Shown: positions 1 to 12,248, counted from the stretch's first letter. The stretch is 64,000 bases of DNA from Fremontodendron californicum (GCA_030761205.1 JAULJL010000015.1:13211501-13275500), one strand, 5' to 3'. Notes: generated by a model from the sequence alone, not told the origin. Numbers and translations are program-made.

Positions 1-180
1 TTCTCCTATCGAGGCATCAACTTTAAATTCCCAACGAAGAAAAACTCCTCCTAACGAAGTATCAACTTTAAATACCAAACAAAGAAAAACTTCTCCCAAC
101 GAGGCATCAACTTTAAATACCAAATGAAGAAAAACTCCTCCCAGCGAGGCATCAACTTTAAATATCAAACGAGTGCCAAA
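1..180. repeat. Tandem repeat, about 45-bp unit, four copies
   Basis: About four units share a core reading GAGGCATCAACTTTAAAT, followed by an A-rich spacer and CTCCTCCCAACGAGG-like sequence. The array runs off the left edge. It lies in the presumed 3' untranslated region of E1, where Ogre-type elements often carry tandem repeats. Confidence 0.8.
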
Positions 181-218
181 GAAATTGGGCTTGGCTCTTT
201 TTTAATGCCCACTTAACT

Positions 219-475
219 TGGCTTGAAATCTTTACCGTGCCAGCTAAACGGGGCTTAAAATCTCTCATCTTGTGCCAACTTAACTGGGCTTAACATTTCA
301 AAAGTGCCAGCTAAACATGGCTTAAACTCTCCCATCTTGTGCCAACTTAACTGGGCTTAACATTTCAAAAATGCCAGCTAAGTAGGGCTTAAACTCTCTC
401 ATCTTGTGCCAACTTAACCGGGCTTAACATTTCAATAATGTCAGCTAAGCAGGGCTTAAACTCTCTCATCTTAAT
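219..475. repeat. Tandem repeat, about 72-bp unit, about 3.5 copies
   Basis: The phrase GTGCCAACTTAACTGGGC recurs at about 271, 342 and 415. It alternates with a GTGCCAGCTAAAC.GGGCTTAAA half-unit, so each unit is itself an imperfect dimer. It is a second, unrelated array directly following the 45-bp one in the E1 3' region. An isolated half-unit recurs near 1015-1040. Confidence 0.8.
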
Positions 476-480
476 AAATT

Positions 481-2746
481 CTCAACATGTTCTTTCATTT
501 TCTCTTCTTGTTTTTCTTGAAAAAGTATCATCTCACTTTCTTTTCTTTTCCTCTTTTCTCCTTTTTTTTTTTTTGTTTTGACATACTCTTTCCTTCTTTT
601 GTCATTTCTAGGTCAGGGATAAGATCTGTATAAACAATAAAGAAATTTCAAGAATCTTACCTTGAATCCCAAAAGAAGTTGCTAACCTTGCAAATTGAAA
701 TTCCTGTACAAATCATACTGAATATCTACAATAATCTTTCTTGAATGCAACGCATGAATGCAATGCAATACATAAATGTCATGAATGGAATGCAGATGCA
801 TACCATGCAATAGATACATTGTATAAATAATATCGTCTTCCTGAATCTCTAAACAAAATGAAAGGTTCTCAAGCTCATTATTCATCTTTGTCCGTAGACT
901 TCAAATTGGTAGAGTGAATCCTACTGTCTCTTTCCCTTTTTCAAAAATTTGCTGAATATGGACAATTTCCTTCCTCAAAAGTTCCAAAACCATGATCATT
1001 CTACGTCTCATCTGATGCCAGCTTAACTGGGCTTAACATCTCATCATAGAAATTCTTATCACAAAAATTCTCATTTTAAAATTCTCATTCTATCTCCCTA
1101 TTTTTCTGTTCAGTTATCCATAGATTTCTCATAAAAATAAATGCAAGGATCTCTTAAAATTATCATTCCAATTTATCAATCATTATTCTAATTCCATAGC
1201 AAACACCTGCATGATGCATTCCCTCTATTCAATGCAAAGGTATAAAGTTGAGAATAACAAAATGAAAAGGCGAGATAATTTGGAAAAGAAAGGTTTTTAT
1301 TGACAAAAATAAAGAAATCATCATGAAGAAACAAAATACATATCAAAAGTTTACCATAAAGGTGTTGGGATAGCAAATTAGTATCCAAACAATGAATACT
1401 CAGACAATCTCAGCAAATTATTCAAAATTCTCTTTCAAAAACCAACCCCAATTGATGTCTTCAATCCTTCAGAGTTTGTCAAACCAGACATTGCCCCTAT
1501 TCTCATGAGACTTTCCAAGTGATGATGATCCTCCTCATATCTAAGCCGTCTTTTCGGGTTTTCAACTTAGATAACCCCCAATGACCCAAACCGCCCTTTT
1601 CGGGTTTTCAATTTGAGTCCTCCTTTTTCTTTTTCTTTTTCAAATGAAGTATTTCTCCACAGTGTTTGGCAAGTCATCTTCGTTCATCTTTCTCAAAATA
1701 ATGCTTCACTCGAAAAAGCTTTTCACTTCATAAGAACTCTATAAATAGATGTGTACTCTCTCCAATGGCGATGTGATTCAAGAGAAGTTTCTTCGCAAAC
1801 AATTTTCTTTCTCCATGTATCAAGAACAAACTTTTCTCATCATGTATTTGCATCAATCTTCTTGGAGGCGATTGAGCATATCAAAGTGTTGCAAGCCTTT
1901 TTCTTCTTCTTTGGAACTGTCTTTATGCATCTAAGATTCATTGTCCTTTAATGATACTGCAAGCATGTCCTAATTCAATATATGTTTTCCAATTCAAACA
2001 TTCACACTTGATCAAAATGGACTTTTCCAGGTACGTAATGTAGGCCAGGGTTTGAGGTCATGAAAGAAAGGATAAATAGGCTCAAACATGTGTTTAAGGG
2101 TTACAAACCAAGGATCATTTCTTCATCTCAAAATTTCATATCTTTCTCTTCATTTTGAAGGTAATCAAATCATGGATCATTTCTCTTCATGAGGATTTCA
2201 TCATTTCTACTTTTCTTTTAATTTTTTAATTTTTCTTTTTTTTTTCTTTTTTTTCTTGCTTTTTGCTTTTTTTTTTCTTTCTCTCTCTCGCGTTTTGTTT
2301 CTTTCTTTTTTTTTTTATCACAAAGTGAGTTCAAAATTGTGGAACTCAATCCATCTCATCATTGCCTCCCTGACATAAGACATTCTTTACATGGCGTAGA
2401 AATATGATCCAATCATTCATTCTCCTCTAGAAAGATAATTTTCCATACTTGCCCCCCGGTGTGGAGGGTGATCATTGGTTAAGGTTCATTAAAAAAAACC
2501 CAATAGGCTCAAAAGGGGTAGCAAATGGATGATTTCTTTATGTCAAAGATATAAGAAAGATGGTCATCCATCATATCAAATGTGAACATTTTCATTAAAG
2601 AACATTTATTGAAAAATGACAAGCTTGCTAAACTTCATCCTAAAGAATACAACAATTCATTATACTTGTGAAGCAATTTCACTAATTTCCTTCTAATCAT
2701 GCACAAACGGCATCTCAGCTTTCATCTTCATTTCTACCAAAGTAAT
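481..2746 (-). other. Non-coding 3' region of E1
   Basis: No supported coding sequence. The stretch holds long polypyrimidine runs (about 525-600 and 2210-2320) and a G/C patch near 2450-2475. A duplicated phrase built on CGGGTTTTCAA occurs at about 1554-1610. Short open frames here look random. It ends at the GTAAT target site of S1. Confidence 0.5.
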
Positions 2747-3562
2747 TGTAGATACCTAATTTTGTCTGGGCCCCTAAATCAGATATTTTTCTTCCTAATG
2801 ATGTTTTAGAATGCAAAATAGCTCTTCTCATCCTGCAGGTGGGACTTCAAGACTTAGTTTAAGAAAGCAAGCATGAAAAGTCAATTTGAAAAAAGTCAAC
2901 TCCAAAAAGTCAACAAGTAAAAATCAACCCTCGTTCAAAATAAAGATCCAAAGTTTAATTGAATAATAGTGAAAGAATTTTGATAATCCGAGGTTTACAA
3001 CGAGAGATATGGAGTTTGGAAGATGGGTTACGGAGATTCAGTGGAAAGGAAACCCTAGTTCGAAAAATTTGGGGAACAGTGCTTAAACGATCAAATTGGT
3101 CGAAATTGGAGGTTCCGAATGGAAGATAAGCAAAGACTACGAGTAATGGAGAGGCCATTTGGAAGCAAAATCGAAGGAAGAGTCAATTTGGAAGAAAACC
3201 GTAAATTAGGGTTTTTGGTGGATTTTTGTGAAATTGGGGAAAATTGCAAAAATGGCCCGATTCGGTAAAATTAAAGCCTCTAATTGATGAGGAGTGAGTA
3301 AACAATGATAGCCCAAGGCTCAGTTTGAAGTAATTCCGAGAAAAGAGCCGATTGGAGGAAAAACGAAAAAAGAGAAAATTTTCAATATTGAAAAAAAAGA
3401 AAAATCAAATCGGAGAGGAATTTGATCGTAAAAATTGGGTGCTTTAGGACCAACTCCAATTCAATATATAACAAAGGCCTGGAAAAAGAAAATTTGGAAA
3501 TCGAACATGTTTTGAGTAAAACCGAGGCTTCGGAGGTAAAAGGGCAAATTTGAAAAATTCGA

Positions 3563-4110
3563 GAAAAATAGAAAATGAGCTCGGAAAATTACCAAAACTT
3601 CCAGATCTTAATTTTATCTCATTTGGAAGAGATTGGCGAGTCAAAATCTGGATTCGGAGCTCGTTTGCAAAATGGCAAATTTCGGGCCCACTAAGTTGAA
3701 AATCCAGAAGATAAATCCCGGAAAAATAGAAAATGAGCTCGAAAAATTACCAAAACTTCCAGATCTCAATTCTAAATTATTTGGAAGAGATTGGAGAAGA
3801 AAAATCCGGATTCGAAGCTCGTTTGCAAAATGGCAAATTTTTGGCCCACTAAGTTGAAATTCTAGAAGATAAATCCCGAAAAAATAGCAAATGAGCTCAG
3901 AAAATTACCAAAACTTCCAGATCTTAATTTTAAATTATTTGGAAGAGATTGGCAAAGAAAAATCCAGAATCGGAGCTCGTTTGAAAAATGGTAAAAGTTC
4001 GGGTGAACTAAGGGGCAATTTTGGAAGAAACATTTGGGAAAAATAACAAATGGACTCGAAAAATTATGAAAAATTCCAAAACTCAATTTTATATTATTTA
4101 GGAAGTATTG
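3563..4110 (+). repeat. Tandem repeat of about 158 bp inside S1, about 3.5 copies
   Basis: Unit starts fall at 3563, 3721, 3878 and about 4037, each opening with a GAAAAATAG.AAATG phrase. Later parts include CCAAAACTTCCAGATCT and CGGAGCTCGTTTG. The last unit is degenerate. The short open frames over this array are by-products of the repeat. Confidence 0.85.
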
Positions 4111-5429
4111 AAAAAATAAAATTTTCATTTGGAGTCTGTTTGCTATTTAATTAGGTTTGGGGACTAAAAGGGTAATTTTACCGAAGAAACCGAAGAGGGC
4201 CTTTCTTGCATTTTAAAAAATATAGAGTGGACTGGAATGTGAAGGGCCATTCGGCCAAGCCCAATAAGAGAATGATTTTTGTTGAGTTCTTGCATCCAAA
4301 GGCCAAAAGTGGATAGTAAGGTAGTTTTTTTTTTTTTTTTGATCAAGCCTTTGTAATTGTGCCACATGGTCCAATGCATGAAGAGGAAGGATGTCAACAT
4401 GATGATTACATATTTTTCACCAGCTGTATTAGTTATGGGCTGATCACTTAATCTAAAGGTGGTAATTTCACATTTTAAGCATCTTGGATTAATGGTCTTT
4501 GGATCAAATTGGTTAGGAAAAAAAATGACAACATCCTACACCAAATGTGACCATTCGGCTACCATAAGGGGGAAGGTTTTGATTTTGCTAAGGGTCTCTT
4601 TTGGCTAATCACTATTCATTTTGGGAGCAAATAGCTAAGTTTTGAAAAGCAAAGAAAGTTTAGAAGAGAAGAAAAACTTGAAAAATAGCTTTTGAAGGTA
4701 GCATAAAGGCACCTAGCTCTTGCATTTTCTTTCCTTTTTAACTTGCTGATTTTCTTTGAGATTTTTTTATTTTTTGTTGTTTTTGGTTGTGAAATAAATG
4801 TTTTAAAACTTCCTCCTAAAGCTCCTATCTTATGTTTTCTTGAAAAAAAATCAAAGAAAAAACAAAATTTACCCATTTTTGGTGTTGGCCAAATGGTCTC
4901 CTTGTTGTGTTTGTGATGTGTTTGATTTATTTTTCATGTTGGTTGTTATATTCTAGCTTGTTTTGATGTTCTAACTTTTTAAAATAATTAAGATATGGAG
5001 CTTGTTTTTAACCTTTTTCATTTACTTACTATTATTTTGCTGCTTTTATCATTTTATTTTCATGTCTACTTACTTTGTTTGCTATTTTTAATTTTCTATT
5101 TTCACCATGTTAAGTTGTCCATGTTTTGTGGTTTTACCATACTATGTGTTTGTGTATTTGTCTAGCTACATCTTTGCATTTGCATCATGTTTGTTTAGTC
5201 TAACATGTTTTCTTTTAAGTCTTGCATATACTATACCATGTGTTTGTGTTATTGTCATGTTAAGATTTTACATTGCATTTAAATGACCATTCGGCTTCTA
5301 CATTGTTCTTTGCCTTGTATGTGCATTTTTATCTTGTTTAGGTACCATGCTTTGCATTATTATGCCATAAGATTGTGTATTGGTTGTGCCATGTTCATGA
5401 TTAGTATTAGGTTCATTTGATCATTATAT

Positions 5430-5760
5430 GTTCATGTTACTTTCATGCATTTTTCATGCTCACATTAGGTCTTAGGACATTTTGTATTGCCATGCATTTT
5501 CATGACATTTTAGGTATTAGGTCATCTTTGTATTGCCATGCATATTCCCATGCATATTTGGTCTTAGATCATATTGGTATTGCCATGCATTTTCATGTTC
5601 ATTAGGTTTAGGTCATCTTTGAATTGCCATGCATTTCATGCATATTAGGTCTAGGTTGCATTAATTGCCATGCAATGTCATGATAGGTCTAAGATCATAA
5701 TGAGTATTGTCATGTATTTTCTATGTCATTTAGGCATTAGGTCATGCATTTTATGCATTT
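5430..5760 (+). repeat. Degenerate tandem repeat with ATTGCCATGCAT core inside S1
   Basis: About six units of 40-55 bp repeat the phrases ATTAGGTC, ATTGCCATGCAT and TTTCATG. Unit length varies, so it is an old or slippage-prone minisatellite. Confidence 0.75.
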
Positions 5761-6834
5761 AACTTGCTGTTTGTTCATACATTTCATATCATACCACTTG
5801 ATTTTTGACTTAAGCCAATCAATGGCTCAAAGCCAAGCTCACATGATCATGCTTGTGGAAAATTAAGAAATTGTCAAGTTGGAATTTCTACCTTTGTGAT
5901 TTTTTTTCATTAGGCAATCCTTGTCCAAATTTTTAGAAATTTTTGCTACTGTTTTTAGGTTCTTAGAGGAGTCTCCAATATTTTTATTCTAATTTTTGAA
6001 TGATTTTATCAAAGGTTTAAAAATGTTTTTTGGTTAAACAGTTTTTCACCTAGTGTTCTAACTTTCGTGATTTTTCTGGTAGGTCATCCTTAGTCTAAAA
6101 ATTAATACAATTTTTTCCAATAGATTTCGACATGTTTTGAGTCTCTCATAATTTTTTCAGATTTTTTTGAATTTTTAAAAATAGTTTAAAAGATCATGTT
6201 CTAAAACTAGACAATAAAGTCAAATTTGATTTCAAGGGAAAAATAATTTTCTGTTTTGGCTAAGGCATTAAGAGAAGGCTGATTTAGAGCCTTAGCTACT
6301 GTCCTAGGTTGATTTCTAAGCTATTTTAATAAAAAAATGATTTTATAAAGCTCGGATCAAAGGTAGTCAAGTCCGGGTTTTCAAAGTTAGGAAAATAAAG
6401 CTTTTTAAAAAGGGGTTTCGGCTAGGGTATTTTTTTTTCATCCAAAATTTTCAAAATTATTTTTTAAACCAATCACAAAGTGTCTTTGATTTTGGAAAAT
6501 TTAATTTTATGTCTTTTCCTAAGGTAGTTGGATATCTTTTTAGGTATACGGATTTCCTTATTTAAAGGAAAAAATATACTTTCATGCATTGCATTTTCCA
6601 TGTTCATGCATATTATATGATATATGATTTTTGCTGTGAATATTTCTATTGTAATGTTATTATTTTGATTTATATTTTATGGTGTTATATTGTTTGTTAT
6701 ATGGTTATGAATATTCTATGTTATCCTCTGCTTTTTGCTTAGTCATTTATTTTTGTCACATCATTTAGGATTTACTATATTCATGCATTGTTATTTTTAT
6801 TTTTATGCACATTTCACGATAATATTATTTTATG

Positions 6835-7050
6835 TTTCATATTATTTCATGTCACTTAGATTATATTGCCATGTCATTTAGATTATATTATGTCATTTAG
6901 AATATGTCATGTCATTTAGATTTGGTATGTCATTTAGAATATACCATGTCACTTAGGTTATATTGTGTCATTTAGAATATACTATGTCACTTAGAATATA
7001 CTATGTCACTTAGGTTATATTATGTCATTTAGATTTTGCTATGTCATTTT
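6835..7050 (+). repeat. Degenerate tandem repeat with ATGTCATTTAGA core inside S1
   Basis: Around ten short units of 18-25 bp are built on ATGTCACTTAGAATATA-like sequence. It is a separate array from the one at 5430-5760. Confidence 0.75.
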
Positions 7051-7418
7051 TATTATGTCACACATGTTCATATTAATCTTTTTAAAATGTTTTAAAAAAG
7101 ATAATGATTTTCAATAAAAATAAACATATTCTCGAGTTAAAATAATTCATGAGTTCTCTACCGGATTTGCTGGAGAGGATATCATCAATTATCATTAATA
7201 AAGGAATATCTTTATTTCAAAAAACGAAAATGATTCGGAAAGTTTTTCAAATAAATAAAATTTCTATATTTTGCTGATCTTGTCGGGGAATATAGGAAAA
7301 TTTTGAATTAATAAATTTCGGATCATTTTCAATTAAAAATTATATTATTTTTCTTTAAATTGGGAATTATTTTGAAATGTCAAATCTAAAACCGACTTTT
7401 TATCGAGACTTGAGATAA

Positions 7419-7423
7419 CACAC
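7419..7423. repeat. Target-site duplication of A1, left copy (CACAC)
   Basis: CACAC immediately precedes the TG of the 5' LTR and is repeated at 16429-16433 right after the terminal CA. Five bases is the usual length for Ty3/gypsy integration. Confidence 0.9.
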
Positions 7424-8907
7424 TGATAACTCGTATAATTATATAGTTTTTAGTTATGTTTTATTATTGTTTTGTGTCAAATACGAGTTATTATTGTTTA
7501 GTCTAATTGTGTTTATGATCTTTTATATTTTTATGTAATTTGGTGTTTTTCACAAGTTTCTTTGAGTGATTTCAGATTACTAGAATTAAGGGCAAATCCA
7601 GTTCAGTTCCAGTTCCGACACCTTTTGCCATATCAGCTATATCTCGAGTTTCACTGAAGCAATAAGGCTGAACTTTGTATCCCTGCAAAGCTAAGAGGCA
7701 TATCTATCTTTTTCATGTTTTACACTTCTTGAAACGGAGTCGTTTTCCCTAGCGAAATCGACCATCAAGTTGGCTGATGTGCAATGACGTCTGTTCTGCA
7801 CCGTTTTGGTATTTTGACCATATCTTCCGATCCACGTGCGCAAATGATCTGATTCCAACGGCTATGGATCCGTAACTGATAGGGGTATATTTTTCTAGAA
7901 GACCATTTTATCAGATCGAGCCTCCAACATTGACAAAATCGACCATCAAGCTGGCTGATCAGAATTGTCATACAATATGACGAAAATTGTTAGAAAAATG
8001 CACCCACCTATTATACCTACCTTTGAAATTTGTAAAGCTTGTCTCTTGTCATTTAGCCCTCCAAAATGTGTATAAATAGAGGGCCTTGGATGAGTATTGG
8101 GATACATTGATACATTGGTAGGATAGCCATTGTAATAAAATTCTCTAAGTTTTCTTTTTCTTTCCTTTCTCTAGTTTTCTTTTTCTTCTTACATTTCTTT
8201 TCATTTTATTCATATCTAGTATGTGTTTCTAATCATATTGTTGAGGTGATGAGGTGAAGCTCTTGGTAAATGCTAAGGTTAGTCTCTTAAACATGAGCTA
8301 AAATGAATCATCATTTATAAGCACTAGCATAGATAATATTTTCTTTTGGTTTAAAATCATACTTGCAAAGTAGAGATCTTGATTCATTATTGACAATGAA
8401 AATGGCACAGTAAATGCTTGGTTTCATAACCTTGATTTGTTGTAGACATATACCTTGGCATAAGGAATGCTTGGACTCTTTTTATGAGTTTTGAGGACAC
8501 CAAATGAACATAATATCATATGCTATGGACGTTGGACAATTTGGACTGAATTGCTAAACCTTCCGATTGGAACCTCCCTTATGTGTGGATTTCAATTGTG
8601 TAATAAAACAAGATTAATCTTAGCATAACACCAAGAGTGGATTCTCTAACCTCAACATCCTTTCTTATTGTTTTTTATATTTTGTTTAATTTCTTTTATG
8701 TTATTTTATTTATTTTGTTCTCTAATATCTTGTTTATTTTGTTTTGTTGTTGATTCCCTAATATCTTATTTACTTTCTTTTTCTTATATATTTATAAACT
8801 TATACTTACTAATACGCTTCCCTGTGGTTCGACCTCGGACACCCGAGAATTTATTACTTGAACATAACCTGCACTTGGGTTTACAACTCTTAATTGAGTT
8901 TCCATCA
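7424..8907 (+). repeat. A1 5' LTR
   Basis: The 1484-bp LTR has TG...CA ends. It opens with ATAACTCGTAT (7426-7436), whose exact reverse complement lies at 7481-7491. A TATA box (TATAAATA, 8071-8078) puts the transcript start at about 8100. R-U5 is thus about 0.8 kb. Pyrimidine-rich sequence follows the TATA box, as in active plant LTR promoters. Confidence 0.93.
8071..8078 (+). promoter_or_regulatory. LTR TATA box of A1 (5' copy)
   Basis: TATAAATA followed by GAGGGCC. The same site occurs at 15592-15599 in the 3' LTR and at 51743-51750 and 59039-59046 in A2. Conservation between two otherwise divergent LTRs supports promoter function. Confidence 0.75.
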
Positions 8908-8913
8908 AGTTTT

Positions 8914-8931
8914 TGGCGCCGTTGCCGGGGA
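8914..8931 (+). promoter_or_regulatory. A1 primer-binding site, tRNA-Asp
   Basis: TGGCGCCGTTGCCGGGGA matches, by recall, the complement of the 3' end of plant tRNA-Asp including CCA over all 18 bases. It starts six bases after the LTR. The same site is present in A2. Confidence 0.9.
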
Positions 8932-8975
8932 AGCAATACTAAGTATATAAGTTTATAAGTATATTTATTTTTATT

Positions 8976-9094
8976 GGCTGGTTATACCGCCTATATTTAT
9001 TTTTATTGGCTGGTTATACCGCCTAATTTTCTATATATTTATATTTATATTGTATATTAACTTTGTTTTATTTTTATTGGCTGGTTATACCGCC
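8976..9094 (+). repeat. Three leader repeats containing a hairpin motif
   Basis: Copies of GGCTGGTTATACCGCC lie at 8976-8991, 9008-9023 and 9079-9094, each preceded by TTTTTATT. The motif can fold as GGC, bulged T, GGT, loop TAT, ACC, GCC. They lie between the primer site and gag, in the transcribed leader. A2 carries four copies inside its LTR instead. Confidence 0.85.
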
Positions 9095-9211
9095 TAATCT
9101 GTATATTAACTTTGTTTTATGCTTGTTTGGCGACGTGATTTTAGATCTCGTCGTTTAGTTAGATTTTATTGTGAAACTTTTTCAGGTAATCTTTCTAATA
9201 CAACTCCTACC

Positions 9212-12196
9212 ATGGCCGACAATGAAAGTGTTCATGCTGAAGATGAGAACAGACAAGTACGCACCATGCGTGACTACTTGCAACCAACTCGAAGCTCATC
9301 ACCCTCTTGTTTTATTTTTCCTCTCAATGCAAACAACTTTCGTTTTAAACCAGGTATGATAGCTTTGCTTCCAAATTTCTATGGGTTGGAATCGGAAAGT
9401 GCTTACTCGTTTCTAAAAGACTTCGAAGATGTATGTGTCACCTTTAATGACCAACAATGTACAAATGAAATTGTCAAGCTAAAATTATTTCCTTTTTCTT
9501 TAAAAGATAAAGCAAAAATTTGGCTTCATAATTTAAAACCAAGGTCAATTGGCACATGGCAAGAATTACAAACTGAGTTTCTAAAGAAATTTTTCCCAGC
9601 ACATAAAACTACTGCTTTGAAAAGACAGATTCAAAATTTCAATCAAAATCAAAATGAAGCATTTTTTCAGTGCTGGGAGCGTTTTAAAGATTTGTTAAGT
9701 TCTTGTCCACATCATGGTTTTGAAAAATGGCGTCTTATTAGTTTCTTTTATGAAAGTTTAACTCCCGAAACTAAACAATTTGTTGAAACAATGTGTAACG
9801 GTGAGTTTCTAGAAAAAGAACCTGAAGAAGCCTTTGACTACCTAGACCATTTGGCAGATAACTCTCAAGCCTGGCACACAGATAATTCCTCTGAAAGTTC
9901 CAATAGATCTAATCTTGTTTCTAACAGAGGAAAATATCATTTTAGTCAAGAAGATGAGATAAAAGCTAAAGTAGCTAATTTGGCTAGAAAGATTGAAGCC
10001 ATGGAACTTAGAGAAGTAAAAGAAGTCAAAACGGTTAAAAATGAAGAAAGTTGTGGAATTTGTGAAATCATGGGACACCCCACTTCTGAATGTCCAAACA
10101 TTCCCATTCTTAAAGAAGCGTTGCATGATCAAGTAAATTCCATAAACACATTTAAAAAGCCTTTTCCTTCTCCTTACTCTGAAACGTATAACCCTGAATG
10201 GAGAAATCATCCCAACTTCAGTTGGCGGAATAATAATCATGTTCAGGTACCACAATCTCAAAAGCCGGGCAACACTTTTTCCTATCAACCTTCACGTGTA
10301 CAAACCTTGGAAGAGACATTGCAAGCATTCATGCAAACACAAGCAAATGTGAATAGCCGGACTTCACAGGACATCAATGAGATCAAAAACACCTTGTCCA
10401 CATTGACAGCTTCATTACGCACTCAAGAAAAAGGTAAGTTTCCTGCTCAACCTCAGCCTAACCCTTCTACTCAATGTCTTGTTTCTTGCTCCAATGAAAC
10501 TCAACAGGAAAATGCCAGTTCTATCACAACTCTTCGAAGTGGAAAGGCAATTGACAAAAACATTCCATCAAAAGACCAAGATCCCCCTTCCCCTCCGAAA
10601 AGTAATGGTAAGGATGATGGTAAGTCTGAACTTCTTGAAAATTTGGACAAAGAAAAAGGTATGCATCCTGCTCCTTTTCCTCAAAGGTTGCAAACAATAA
10701 AGAATTTGAATCAAAATGCAGAAATTTATGAACTTTTCAAACAAGTTAAGATTAACATTCCTTTATTGGATGCAATCAAACAAGTTCCATCTTATGCTAA
10801 ATTTTTGAAGGACATGTGCACAGTTAAAAGGAAACATAATGTACAAAAGAAAGCATTTCTGACGGAAAGTGTGAGCTCAATCATTCAGCACCTTACTCCA
10901 CCAAAATTCAAAGATCCTGGATGTCCAACAATCTCATGCATCATTGGAAACACTAGAATAGAACGTGCATTGCTTGATCTTGGTGCTAGTGTTAATCTTT
11001 TGCCTTTTTCTGTTTATCAACAGTTAGGTTTAGGTGAACTCAAGGAAACACCTGTTACACTTCAACTAGCTGATCGTTCTGTAAAAATTCCTCGAGGGAT
11101 AGTTGAAGATGTTTTGGTTCAAATTGATAATTTTTACTTCCCTGTTGATTTTATTGTTTTGGACACACATCCTGTTTCAAATCCAAATGTTCAAATTCCT
11201 GTTATATTAGGCCGTCCATTTCTTGCAACTTCTAATGCTCTGATAAATTGCAGGAATGGTATTTTGAACATTTCTTTTGGAAATATGACTTTAGAATTAA
11301 ATGTGTTCAACATTTGCAAGCAGCCTGGTGATGATTCAGAAGTACATGAAGTGGATTTCATTGAAGAACTTGTTCATGAACATCTCACCACTACCACATT
11401 CCATGATCCTTTAGAAGCTTATTTAATTGAATGTGAGTTTGATAATGCTTCAGCAATTTCACACACTGATTCTTTGTTAAATTCTTTTCAGGATAAGCAT
11501 TGTTGGAAACAAAAGTTTGAGGAACTTCCATCACTCACAAATGTCACTGTACCATCAACTATTGAACCACCCAAGCTGGATTTAAAACCTTTGCCATCCG
11601 AGCTAAAATATTCCTTTTTGGGAAAAATTCCTTCTCAATGGAACCCCCAAGATAAAAGGAAGTTTCTGAATGAGGTAAAGAAGTTCTACTGGGATGACCC
11701 TTACTTGTTCAAATATTGTCCTGATCAGATTTTTCGAAGATGCATTCCCGACAATGAGGTAAGTAATGTAATTAAGTTTTGTCATTCCGAGGCATGTGGT
11801 GGTCATTTTTCATCAAAGAAAACTGCTGCAAAAATTTTACAGTGTGGATTTTACTGGCCAACTTTATTCAAAGATGCATATGAGAATTCTAAAATTCATA
11901 AAGAAAGAACTAAAGCCTTTCATGACAAGTTAATTTCAAGAAAAACATTTGATGTTGGGCAAAAAGTTCTACTTTATACTTCTAGACTTCACATATTTCC
12001 TGGTAAGTTGAGATCAAGATGGACTGGCCCATTTGTGGTTAAGCATGTGTATCATTATAGAGCAGTTGACATTGAGAATCCTCAAAATGGTAACGTATTC
12101 AAGGTAAATGGACAAAGACTCAAACTCTTTTTGGAAAATCATGTTACTCAAGAAGAGGTTGTTTTTCTTTCTGATCCTTGTTTTGAAAATAACTAG
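9212..12196 (+). CDS. Gag-protease polyprotein fused in frame to integrase remnants
   Basis: The frame is open from an ATG at 9119, but the ATG at 9212 in ACCATGGCC context begins a typical Athila Gag (MADN...) and is preferred. Numbered from 9119: Gag core at about residues 90-240, zinc knuckle C312-C315-H320-C325 (CX2CX4HX4C), and retroviral-type aspartic protease with DLGAS at 620-624 and an ILGRPF block near 700. The RT entry sequence KPLPSEL follows near 822-830. The frame then jumps directly to the integrase N-terminal zinc region (H889, H896) and, near residue 920, from the LFKDA block to the integrase C-terminal GPF region. RT, RNase H, the CC half of the zinc site and the DDE core are absent. 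Protease and Gag could still work; integrase could not. Confidence 0.92.
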   Translation: MADNESVHAEDENRQVRTMRDYLQPTRSSSPSCFIFPLNANNFRFKPGMIALLPNFYGLESESAYSFLKDFEDVCVTFNDQQCTNEIVKLKLFPFSLKDKAKIWLHNLKPRSIGTWQELQTEFLKKFFPAHKTTALKRQIQNFNQNQNEAFFQCWERFKDLLSSCPHHGFEKWRLISFFYESLTPETKQFVETMCNGEFLEKEPEEAFDYLDHLADNSQAWHTDNSSESSNRSNLVSNRGKYHFSQEDEIKAKVANLARKIEAMELREVKEVKTVKNEESCGICEIMGHPTSECPNIPILKEALHDQVNSINTFKKPFPSPYSETYNPEWRNHPNFSWRNNNHVQVPQSQKPGNTFSYQPSRVQTLEETLQAFMQTQANVNSRTSQDINEIKNTLSTLTASLRTQEKGKFPAQPQPNPSTQCLVSCSNETQQENASSITTLRSGKAIDKNIPSKDQDPPSPPKSNGKDDGKSELLENLDKEKGMHPAPFPQRLQTIKNLNQNAEIYELFKQVKINIPLLDAIKQVPSYAKFLKDMCTVKRKHNVQKKAFLTESVSSIIQHLTPPKFKDPGCPTISCIIGNTRIERALLDLGASVNLLPFSVYQQLGLGELKETPVTLQLADRSVKIPRGIVEDVLVQIDNFYFPVDFIVLDTHPVSNPNVQIPVILGRPFLATSNALINCRNGILNISFGNMTLELNVFNICKQPGDDSEVHEVDFIEELVHEHLTTTTFHDPLEAYLIECEFDNASAISHTDSLLNSFQDKHCWKQKFEELPSLTNVTVPSTIEPPKLDLKPLPSELKYSFLGKIPSQWNPQDKRKFLNEVKKFYWDDPYLFKYCPDQIFRRCIPDNEVSNVIKFCHSEACGGHFSSKKTAAKILQCGFYWPTLFKDAYENSKIHKERTKAFHDKLISRKTFDVGQKVLLYTSRLHIFPGKLRSRWTGPFVVKHVYHYRAVDIENPQNGNVFKVNGQRLKLFLENHVTQEEVVFLSDPCFENN

Positions 12197-12248
12197 ATGT
12201 AAATATAATTTTTACTAATCTTCAAAAAAAAAAAAAAACATTTTTTTT

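Noticed and set aside
8914..8931. tRNA-Asp-like sequence as a possible tRNA gene
   Set aside because: Only the 18-base primer-site complement is present; no acceptor, D or anticodon arms.
9842..10288. Minus-strand 148-residue open frame
   Set aside because: Antisense shadow of the Gag region.
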